From an uncultured Alphaproteobacteria bacterium (GTDB taxonomy: Bacteria; Pseudomonadota; Alphaproteobacteria; Puniceispirillales; Puniceispirillaceae): a stretch of 11,293 nt of DNA. The stretch covers positions 1-11,293 of the forward strand of contig CAJYBL010000033.1 of NCBI GenBank assembly GCA_913064995.1, read 5' to 3'. The notes under the pieces are model-generated. The model had not been told where the DNA came from. It made no database searches and saw nothing but the letters and a program-made list of their open reading frames with translations. Below are positions 1 to 5,910 of this stretch, piece by piece (within the stretch, counting starts at the first letter, position 1; each line of letters opens with the position of its first letter). The position numbers and the translations under genes are program-made.

Positions 1-763
1 GCGCAAAGCCACCACCAATTTCAACGCCTTTGGCAGCGTTGATGCTCATCATGGCTGCGGCGAGTTCACCGTCAAGCTTGCCATAGACCGGTTGGCCAAG
101 ACCTACCGGAATACCATCGGCAATGATTTCGAGAATGGCACCCGCCGATGATCCGGCTTTGCGAACCCCGTCAAGATAGCTTTCCCATTGTTTTGCCATT
201 GCTGCATCTGGACAAAAAAATGGGTTATTATGACGTTCGTCCCAATCCGTGTTTGAACGGTCAATGGCATGTGGCCCTATTTGCACAACGGCACCGCGGA
301 TCTGATAATCATTGCCAAGAACCTTTTTCAAAAACATGTCGGCAATTGCACCAGCGGCAACCCGAACAGCGGTTTCGCGTGCCGATGACCGGCCGCCACC
401 GCGATAATCACGATGGCCATATTTCATCTGATAGGTGTAGTCGGCATGGCCCGGCCGGAATTGATTGGCAATCTCGCCATAATCTTTTGACCGTTGATCT
501 TTATTGCGGATTAACAGGCCAATTGGCGTGCCGGTGGTTTTGCCGTCAAAAATGCCCGACAGGATTTCCACCTGATCATCTTCTTGCCGCTGGGTCACAA
601 ATTTGCTTGTTCCCGGGCGACGACGATCAAGATAAGGCTGGATCAAGGCTTCGCTAAGCGGCAGATTTGGCGGAACGCCATCGACAACACAGCCAATTGC
701 CGACCCGTGGCTTTCGCCAAAGCTCGTTACATTGAATAAGGTGCCGAAACTATTATCTGCCAT
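1..763 (-). CDS. aroC: Chorismate synthase, N-terminal 254 codons (3' end beyond the window)
   Basis: Converts 5-enolpyruvylshikimate 3-phosphate to chorismate, the last step of the shikimate pathway, in the cytoplasm with reduced FMN. Translation of the minus strand from the ATG at 763-761 stays open to the window edge and gives MADNSFGTLFNVTSFGESHG at the start. The family signature GESHGSAIGCVVDG lies at about residues 16-29, a second signature GGRSSARETAVRVAAGAI at about 121-138, and MMSINAAKGVEIGGGF near the edge. The usual length is about 360 residues, so roughly the last 100 are missing. The start is one base after the fabI stop (TAGCATG), and no Shine-Dalgarno sequence is visible ahead of it. 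Translation probably depends on ribosomes finishing fabI. Identity is secure. Confidence 0.96.
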   Translation of the reverse strand, partial: MADNSFGTLFNVTSFGESHGSAIGCVVDGVPPNLPLSEALIQPYLDRRRPGTSKFVTQRQEDDQVEILSGIFDGKTTGTPIGLLIRNKDQRSKDYGEIANQFRPGHADYTYQMKYGHRDYRGGGRSSARETAVRVAAGAIADMFLKKVLGNDYQIRGAVVQIGPHAIDRSNTDWDERHNNPFFCPDAAMAKQWESYLDGVRKAGSSAGAILEIIADGIPVGLGQPVYGKLDGELAAAMMSINAAKGVEIGGGFA

Positions 764-764
764 G

Positions 765-1586
765 CTAGACAACTGAAATATCAGGCGCGTCAACGGCTTT
801 CATGCCAACAACATGATAGCCACAATCGACATGATGGGTTTCGCCAGTCACGCCCGATGCCAGATCAGACAAAAGATACATGCCAGCCCCGCCAACATCG
901 GCAAGCGTCACATTGCGCTTGAGCGGCGAGTTATACTGGTTCCATTTCAGAATATACCGAAAATCGCCAATGCCAGATGCGGCCAAGGTTTTCATGGGGC
1001 CAGCCGACAGACCATTGACGCGGATATTGCGTCCGCCAAGATCAACAGCAAGATAACGAATTGAGGCTTCAAGGGCTGCCTTCGCAACCCCCATCACATT
1101 GTAATGTGGCATGACGCGCTCGGCACCATAATAGGTCAAGGTCAGCATCGAGCCGCCATCATTCATCATTGCGGCGGCGCGGCGCGCAACGTCGGTAAAG
1201 GAATAGACCGAAATATCCATCGTCCGCGCGAAATTATCGCGGCTTGTATCGACATAGCCGCCTTTCAATTCTTCCTTGTCGGAATAGGCAATGGCGTGAA
1301 GCACAAAATCCAAACTGCCCCATTTTTCTTTCAGCGCATCAAAAGTGGCATCCATGCTGGCCTCGTCAGTGACATCGCATGGTATGACAAGATCGCTGCC
1401 AACCGAGGCTGCAAGCGGCTCAACCCGCTTTTGCAAAGCCTCACCTTGAAAGGTAAATGCAAGCTCGGCGCCCTGTTCAGCAAGTTTGGCAGCGATGCCC
1501 CAAGCGATTGAACGGTCATTGGCAACGCCCATGATAAGGCCTTTTTTGCCCGCCATGACGCCAGATGATGATGCTGTATTTGACAT
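765..1586 (-). CDS. fabI: Enoyl-[acyl-carrier-protein] reductase (NADH), FabI type
   Basis: Reduces trans-2-enoyl-ACP to acyl-ACP in the elongation cycle of type II fatty acid synthesis, in the cytoplasm. The 273-residue product is an atypical short-chain dehydrogenase. The cofactor loop GVANDRSIAWGIA lies at residues 20-32. The catalytic pair is Tyr152 and Tyr162 with Lys169 (Y-x6-K, in YNVMGVAK), the same spacing as Tyr146/Tyr156/Lys163 of the E. coli enzyme. The substrate-loop motif SAGPMKTLAASGIGDF lies at 194-209. The ATG at 1586 has AAAGGG (plus-strand positions 1596-1601) nine bases ahead; Met11 is a less likely start. The gene is followed one base later by aroC, so the two are almost certainly co-transcribed. 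All key residues are present. Confidence 0.97.
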   Translation of the reverse strand: MSNTASSSGVMAGKKGLIMGVANDRSIAWGIAAKLAEQGAELAFTFQGEALQKRVEPLAASVGSDLVIPCDVTDEASMDATFDALKEKWGSLDFVLHAIAYSDKEELKGGYVDTSRDNFARTMDISVYSFTDVARRAAAMMNDGGSMLTLTYYGAERVMPHYNVMGVAKAALEASIRYLAVDLGGRNIRVNGLSAGPMKTLAASGIGDFRYILKWNQYNSPLKRNVTLADVGGAGMYLLSDLASGVTGETHHVDCGYHVVGMKAVDAPDISVV

Positions 1587-1618
1587 GAATGACTGCCCTT
1601 TTTCATCGAAAGATAGTT

Positions 1619-1634
1619 TTACAAGATGCTGTAA
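1619..1634. promoter_or_regulatory. Inverted repeat ahead of fabI, possible operator
   Basis: The sequence TTACA, a 6-base spacer, then TGTAA forms a perfect inverted repeat 33-48 bases ahead of the fabI start. The arms are only five bases long, so chance is a real possibility. No -10/-35 pair could be placed convincingly around it. It is listed because it lies in the only stretch that can hold a fabI-aroC promoter. Confidence 0.2.
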
Positions 1635-1646
1635 TGGTCTGATGGC

Positions 1647-1660
1647 TGGAGTTTACTCCA
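1647..1660. promoter_or_regulatory. Perfect palindrome TGGAGT-TT-ACTCCA, possible operator
   Basis: Two six-base arms separated by two bases form an exact inverted repeat 61-74 bases ahead of the fabI start. The half-sites and the two-base gap match what I recall of MerR-family operators such as the ZntR site of E. coli (TGGAGT-CG-ACTCCA). However, no -35 and -10 hexamers with the long 19-20 base spacing typical of MerR promoters can be placed around it, and no MerR-type gene is in the window. It could also be a small RNA hairpin in a read-through transcript from the upstream gene. Confidence 0.3.
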
Positions 1661-1679
1661 ACACGAGCCAAACATACAA

Positions 1680-1708
1680 GTGATGCCGTGAAAATCACGG
1701 ATCATCAC
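1680..1708 (-). terminator. Strong hairpin after the glycine-zipper gene, probable terminator
   Basis: CCGTGA-AAA-TCACGG is a perfect six-base stem with a three-base loop. It is extended, after a two-base bulge, by GTGATG pairing with CATCAC. It lies 38-66 bases past the stop of the secreted glycine-zipper gene and before fabI, the right place to separate the two transcripts. The minus-strand sequence after the stem (CTTGTATGTTT) is only moderately T-rich, so this is an imperfect intrinsic terminator. It might instead be an mRNA-stabilising structure. Confidence 0.4.
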
Positions 1709-1745
1709 CTGTATGGTCTAGATTGGGGGAGGGTGACTATTGATT

Positions 1746-2321
1746 CTAACGAAGCGAATAGCTGATCCGGCGAACCACTTCAACGCGTGAACCAACCGCC
1801 AAGGGGCTTTTGCTTTCAAGCTTGATGATTTTGCCGTCAAGTTCGATATGGTTTCTATAACCGGTGATTTCGCTGACATTTTCTTCCAGCATCACGGTCT
1901 TTACGGTGCAGGACTCCTGCTGTTTATAGCCAACAATGCGACTGTTTTTCTGGTTTTTCGAATGTTCGCGGCCAAGAATAGCACCAGCGACAGTTCCGGC
2001 GGCGCCAGCGCCATCATTGTCGGAAAATTTATTACCGACAGCCGATCCGATCAGGCCACCAATAATCATTGACCCAAGTTCGGAGTTGCCCTCACTCTCG
2101 GCGTAAATCGGCACATCTTCGGTGCGGCAATTTCGCTGATCTGTTGGCGTTTTGCGAATATAGGTTGATGTCAGGGTGATGGTGTCTACCACTGTGCCAA
2201 CAACCGTTTCAATGCGCGTTTCTGCGACGGCGCTGCCAACCATCAGTGATCCAGACATGATCACGGCGGCAACTGGAGCGAGAAGGCGGCAAAGCGGCGT
2301 ATTCACTTTCAATCTGGTCAT
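1746..2321 (-). CDS. Secreted glycine-zipper (17 kDa surface-antigen-like) protein
   Basis: The 191-residue product begins with a Sec signal peptide: Arg3/Lys5, a hydrophobic stretch at about 12-31, and probable cleavage after AVA at residue 33. The segment at about 83-117 is a glycine zipper with small residues spaced by four (GSMIIGG, IGSAVG, GAGAAG, VAGAILG), as in the Rick_17kDa_Anti / glycine-zipper 2TM family of envelope proteins. Two cysteines in the mature part (65 and 138) flank the zipper and could form a disulfide in the periplasm. The last 50 residues look like a small beta domain. Cys11 precedes the hydrophobic core, so it is not a lipobox. The ATG has AAAGGTG four bases ahead. 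The exact role is unknown; relatives are thought to sit in or near the outer membrane. Confidence 0.75.
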   Translation of the reverse strand: MTRLKVNTPLCRLLAPVAAVIMSGSLMVGSAVAETRIETVVGTVVDTITLTSTYIRKTPTDQRNCRTEDVPIYAESEGNSELGSMIIGGLIGSAVGNKFSDNDGAGAAGTVAGAILGREHSKNQKNSRIVGYKQQESCTVKTVMLEENVSEITGYRNHIELDGKIIKLESKSPLAVGSRVEVVRRISYSLR

Positions 2322-2575
2322 GTTACACCTTTAGGTTTTGGTTTGTCACATTTGTCATTTGCGACGTTATCCGGCCAAGTGGCGGAACGATAACAGCCAA
2401 CAAAAGTTTCTATTTCAATTCTAGCATTTTTACCATCTGCGGTGAATATGGCAATTCTATGATATTTTGAATGATTTTTTGCATATTTCCCATCACGATT
2501 AAAACTGGTGAACCGGTACGAAACAACATCAACATTAAAATTTGTATTATAGCCGCGTTGCACCAAGTCATCCAA
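2318..2575 (-). CDS. Hypothetical 85-residue protein (uncertain)
   Basis: An open frame with a TTG start at 2575 ends in a TGA that overlaps the ATG of the glycine-zipper gene (ATGA), an arrangement typical of coupled genes. The product has no signal peptide or membrane segment and I recognise no family in it. It is basic and rich in Asn, Lys and aromatic residues, with two Cys near the end (GCYRSATWPDNVANDKC) and a KPKPKG tail. Nothing resembling a ribosome binding site stands out ahead of the TTG, and the frame opens only a few codons earlier at an upstream stop. The region is clearly more AT-rich than its neighbours. It may be a decayed gene, a short unrecognised gene, or an open frame by chance in the leader of the next gene. 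Confidence 0.27.
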   Translation of the reverse strand: MDDLVQRGYNTNFNVDVVSYRFTSFNRDGKYAKNHSKYHRIAIFTADGKNARIEIETFVGCYRSATWPDNVANDKCDKPKPKGVT

Positions 2576-2631
2576 GCCCCTACATTGAGATCAGCCCCTG
2601 TTGGGCATGCCCGATCGCGGGCGAAATCAAT

Positions 2632-2635
2632 GGAG
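2632..2635 (+). promoter_or_regulatory. Ribosome binding site (GGAG) deciding the pdxH start
   Basis: GGAG ends ten bases ahead of the ATG at 2646. Two other in-frame starts, TTG 2601 and ATG 2607, have no comparable signal and would add residues rich in Arg, Gln and Pro with no family likeness. The ATG at 2646 is therefore preferred. Confidence 0.55.
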
Positions 2636-2645
2636 CCAAAAACCT

Positions 2646-3236
2646 ATGGAAATCACTGCCGGAACCGACCCTTTTGCCCTTTTTCAAAACTGGTTTGATG
2701 AGGCGGTAAAAACCGAAATCAATGATCCTGATGCGATTGCATTGGCTTCGGTTGATGCTAGCGGCATGCCGTCGGTGCGGATGGTCTTGTTACGGCGCTG
2801 GTCGCCTGATGGGTTTTTGTTTTTCACCAATTATGAGAGCCGAAAGTCGGATGAATTGCTGGCGACGGGCAAAGCCGCCTTTTGCATCCATTGGAAAAGC
2901 CAGCGTCGTCAGGTGCGGGTTGTGGGCGATATCACCAAAGCAACAGCCGCGCAATCCGATGAATATTTTCACAGCCGTGGACGCGGCAGCCAGATTGGTG
3001 CTTGGGCATCAGCACAATCACGCCCGCTTGCCAGCCGCGCTGCGCTCGAAGCCGAGGTCAAAGCCGTTGAAATACAATTTCCCGCCGCTGTTGAACGCCC
3101 GCCTCATTGGGGTGGGTTCTGTTTAAAGCCGCAGGAAATCGAATTTTGGCATGATGGTGAACACCGGCTGCATGACCGGTTCCGGTTCCTGTTACAGGCT
3201 GATGGTGGCTGGGATATTCAACGGCTGAATCCATAG
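2646..3236 (+). CDS. pdxH: Pyridoxamine 5'-phosphate oxidase
   Basis: Oxidises pyridoxine or pyridoxamine 5'-phosphate to pyridoxal 5'-phosphate with FMN and oxygen, in vitamin B6 synthesis and salvage. From the ATG at 2646 the product has 196 residues, slightly below the usual 200-220. Family motifs appear in order: RMVLLRR (45-51), GFLFFTNYESRKS (56-68) and QRRQVRVVG (86-94) for FMN binding, SRGRGSQIGAWAS (110-122), PPHWGGF (152-158), EFWHDGEHRLHDR (166-178) and the C-terminal RLNP. All expected phosphate- and FMN-contacting basic residues seem present. The gene runs opposite to the fabI-aroC side; pdxH, fabI and aroC are, to my knowledge, often neighbours in alphaproteobacteria. It seems to be transcribed alone, as the next plus-strand gene starts 202 bases later. 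Confidence 0.96.
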   Translation: MEITAGTDPFALFQNWFDEAVKTEINDPDAIALASVDASGMPSVRMVLLRRWSPDGFLFFTNYESRKSDELLATGKAAFCIHWKSQRRQVRVVGDITKATAAQSDEYFHSRGRGSQIGAWASAQSRPLASRAALEAEVKAVEIQFPAAVERPPHWGGFCLKPQEIEFWHDGEHRLHDRFRFLLQADGGWDIQRLNP

Positions 3237-3248
3237 ATCGCCGACCAT

Positions 3249-3286
3249 AATTCGGGCCTCGAATTGCCGTCATATTTGGGTTTTTG
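3249..3286 (+). terminator. Candidate pdxH terminator
   Basis: AATTCG-GGCCT-CGAATT is a perfect six-base stem with a five-base loop, starting 13 bases after the pdxH stop. About a dozen bases later comes a T-rich stretch (GGGTTTTTG). The stem is AT-rich and the T run is not directly attached, so termination efficiency is doubtful. Confidence 0.3.
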
Positions 3287-3370
3287 TCTGTTTGCGGCAT
3301 GCATCGCCCGATTTTGTCAAAATACAGTCGTTTGCTAGACGCTTTTTGCCAAATTTTCTCCGTACTATAT

Positions 3371-3406
3371 TGTCGTCATGCGACATGCCCCTTATTGGTG
3401 GTGTCG
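3371..3406. promoter_or_regulatory. TGTCG repeats ahead of the FAD oxidoreductase gene, possible operator
   Basis: TGTCG-TCATG-CGACA (3371-3385) is an inverted repeat, and a third copy of TGTCG occurs at 3402-3406. They lie 33-68 bases ahead of the ATG at 3439 and directly after a -10-like TATATT (3366-3371). TTGCCA at 3346-3351 could be a -35, but the spacing of 14 is short. A repressor bound here would cover the likely transcription start. Which regulator would bind is unknown. Confidence 0.3.
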
Positions 3407-3438
3407 CGGGTTAGCTTTATTTTTGCGGGAGACTTGGC

Positions 3439-5877
3439 ATGAAGTCGCATGCGCGTGTTGTTGTAATTGGCGGTGGCGTCGTTGGTGTTAGCACTTTGTA
3501 TCATCTGGCAAAAAAGGGCTGGAGTGATGTGGTTCTTGTCGAGCGTAAGGAGTTAACCTCGGGCTCGACATGGCATGCGGCAGGTCTGTTGCCATTATTC
3601 AACATGTCCTATTCGGTTGGGCAAATTCACAAATATTCAGTGAAATTTTATCAAGAATTGCAAGAAGAGACCGGCATGGATGTCGGATTCCGCAATGTGT
3701 CCAATATCCGGCTTGCCAGCAATCAAGACCGGATGGATGAATTTCGGCAATATGCCGGTGTTGCCAGCACGATTGGCGTGCAGGTTGATTTTCTGACACC
3801 TGAGCAGGTTCTGGATTATTGGCCAATGGCGAATATTGACGGGCTTGTTGGCGCCATTCGTCACCCGGAAGATGGCTATATCCAGCCAGCTGATTTAACC
3901 CAAGCGTTGGCACGCGGTGCGCGTGACCGTGGCGCGGAAATTTATCGCAATACCACAGTAGTGGCGATTACCCGCAGTGATGATGGTCTTTGGATTGTTT
4001 CTACCGACAAGGGCGATATCACCTGTGAACATGTGGTCAGCGCAACAGGCAATTTTGCTCGGAAAACCGGCGAAATGGTTGGGCTGAATATTCCGGTCAT
4101 TCCGGTCGAGCATCAATATATCGTAACCGAAGCGCATCCCGATATTCAGGCGCGTCACCGTGATGGCAAGCCCGAAATGGGCGTTCTTCGGGATTCCGAA
4201 GGACAATGGTATATGCGCGAAGAGGCCGGAGGCTTGATCCTTGGCCCTTATGAAAAAGGCGCGCCAGTCTGTTATCTGGATGGGCCAAGCGATGATTCCG
4301 AATATGAATTATTCCAAGAAGATTTAGAACGGCTTGAGTCGCATATCGATTCGGCAATAAACCGTGTTCCTGCCTTTGGCGAGTCAGGGGTAAAGCGTGT
4401 TTATAATGGTGCGATTGCCTATACGCCTGATGGCAATCCGATTGTTGGGCCGGCATGGGACCTGCCAAATTTCTGGCTGAATGAAGGCCATAGTTTCGGC
4501 ATTACCGCGGCTGGTGGCGCCGGATGGCAGCTTGCTGAATGGATTGTCGAGGGCGAGCCAACCATTGATATGTTGGGGGTCGATCCCCGGCGTTATGGCG
4601 GCTATGCAACAAAATCCTATTTGAAGGTCAAAAACGAAGAAGCTTATGCCAATGTTTTTGTCACGCATTTTCCCGATGAAGAACGCACCGAAGCACGCCC
4701 GCTTCGCACCGCGCCTTGTTATGATCGGTTGAGAGCGCTTGGCGCGGTTTTTGGACAGAAATTTGGTTGGGAGCGGGCAAATTGGTTTGCCCCTGAGGGC
4801 GTGCCGCAAGAAGATCATTGGTCATTCCGCAGGTCAAATTATTTTGCGCATATCGGCAATGAGGTTCGTAACGTTACTGAAAATGCCGGATTGCTTGATA
4901 TGTCTGCTTTTGCCAAAGCGCGGATATCAGGGCCTGGTGCAGAGGCGTTTTTAGATCATCTTGTTGCCAATAAATTACCGAAAAAACTGGGGCGGGTGGC
5001 ATTATGCCATGCCTTGACTGAACGCGGCGGCGTGCATTCCGAATTCACAATCCAGCGGGAAAGCGCAACGAGTTTTTATCTTGTTTCGGCAGGGGCAGGG
5101 CAACGCCTTGACCATGACTGGATCAAAAAACATATGCCGACTGATGGCTCGGTGCGGTTCGACAACCTAACCAATTCAATTGGCGTGCTGGTTTTGGCGG
5201 GGCCAAAATCACGCGATATTCTTGACAAAATCACCCGCGCCGATCTGTCGAATAAGGCTTTCCCATGGCTTTCTGGACAGATGATTGATGTGAATTTGGC
5301 GCCGGCAATGGCCATTCGGGTGAATTTTGTTGGCGAGCTTGGCTGGGAATTGCATCACCCGATCGAATATCAGAACCATATTTTTGATGCGTTGATGGCG
5401 GCAGGTGCTGAATTTGGGCTAAAGCCATTTGGCATTCGGGCTATGGATGCGATGCGGCTGGAAAAATCATATCGTCTGGTTGGCACCGAACTATCAATCG
5501 AATACGCGGCATTGGAAAGCGGTTTGCACCGCTTTGTGCATCTGAATAAGGGTGACTTCAAAGGCCAGCGTCAATTGGCCGAATGGCAAGAACGCGGCTT
5601 TGCCAATGCCATGGTAACACTAGAGGTGCATGATACAACCGATGCTGATGCCATTGGTGGCAATCCGATCATGACCGAAGGTGGAACGGTGATTGGCCGT
5701 GCCACAAGTGGTGGTTATGGATTCCGGCTTGGAAAATCGTTGGCATTGGCAATGGTTCGTCCAGATTTGGCGACACCTGGTACCAAATTGATGATTGATA
5801 TTCTGGATCAGCGTTTGCCGGTGACCGTTCTTGAGGATTCGCCATTTGATCCTGACAATGCCCGCCTTCGCGCCTAG
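3439..5877 (+). CDS. FAD-dependent oxidoreductase with C-terminal GCV_T half (dimethylglycine/sarcosine dehydrogenase family)
   Basis: Members oxidise an N-methyl group of dimethylglycine, sarcosine or a related amine and pass the one-carbon unit to tetrahydrofolate as methylene-THF. The 812-residue product matches the family's two-part build. An N-terminal DAO-type FAD domain (about 5-375) has the dinucleotide motif VVVIGGGVVG (7-16) and STWHAAGL, in which His46 matches the histidine that carries covalent FAD in dimethylglycine dehydrogenase. NEGHSFGITAAGGAG (348-362) closes the FAD site. A linker (about 375-435) is followed by the aminomethyltransferase-like folate domain (about 460-805), with VNFVGELGWELHHP at 628-641 and RAMDAMRLEKSYR at 667-679. 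The start is the only sensible one; GGGAG lies seven bases ahead. The MttB-like gene follows after 33 bases. The true substrate (dimethylglycine, sarcosine, another N-methyl amine) cannot be read from sequence. Confidence 0.88.
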   Translation: MKSHARVVVIGGGVVGVSTLYHLAKKGWSDVVLVERKELTSGSTWHAAGLLPLFNMSYSVGQIHKYSVKFYQELQEETGMDVGFRNVSNIRLASNQDRMDEFRQYAGVASTIGVQVDFLTPEQVLDYWPMANIDGLVGAIRHPEDGYIQPADLTQALARGARDRGAEIYRNTTVVAITRSDDGLWIVSTDKGDITCEHVVSATGNFARKTGEMVGLNIPVIPVEHQYIVTEAHPDIQARHRDGKPEMGVLRDSEGQWYMREEAGGLILGPYEKGAPVCYLDGPSDDSEYELFQEDLERLESHIDSAINRVPAFGESGVKRVYNGAIAYTPDGNPIVGPAWDLPNFWLNEGHSFGITAAGGAGWQLAEWIVEGEPTIDMLGVDPRRYGGYATKSYLKVKNEEAYANVFVTHFPDEERTEARPLRTAPCYDRLRALGAVFGQKFGWERANWFAPEGVPQEDHWSFRRSNYFAHIGNEVRNVTENAGLLDMSAFAKARISGPGAEAFLDHLVANKLPKKLGRVALCHALTERGGVHSEFTIQRESATSFYLVSAGAGQRLDHDWIKKHMPTDGSVRFDNLTNSIGVLVLAGPKSRDILDKITRADLSNKAFPWLSGQMIDVNLAPAMAIRVNFVGELGWELHHPIEYQNHIFDALMAAGAEFGLKPFGIRAMDAMRLEKSYRLVGTELSIEYAALESGLHRFVHLNKGDFKGQRQLAEWQERGFANAMVTLEVHDTTDADAIGGNPIMTEGGTVIGRATSGGYGFRLGKSLALAMVRPDLATPGTKLMIDILDQRLPVTVLEDSPFDPDNARLRA

Positions 5878-5910
5878 CTGCCGAATTGACTGTTTATGAG
5901 GATTTGTTAA

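Noticed and set aside
148..657. Plus-strand open frame of 169 codons
   Set aside because: It lies antisense inside aroC, whose minus-strand translation carries both chorismate synthase signatures. The plus-strand product resembles no family.
1746..2321. Lipoprotein signal in the glycine-zipper protein (LC at residues 10-11)
   Set aside because: The cysteine comes before the hydrophobic core, not after it. The AVA site at residue 33 fits an ordinary signal peptidase I substrate.
2601..2645. Longer pdxH start at TTG 2601 or ATG 2607
   Set aside because: The extra 13-15 residues show no family likeness, and the ATG at 2646 has a GGAG at acceptable distance.
3237..3438. Riboswitch (glycine or SAM type) ahead of the FAD oxidoreductase gene
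   Set aside because: I looked for the conserved glycine and SAM-II cores and did not see them. Only the TGTCG repeats and a weak promoter-like hexamer are present.
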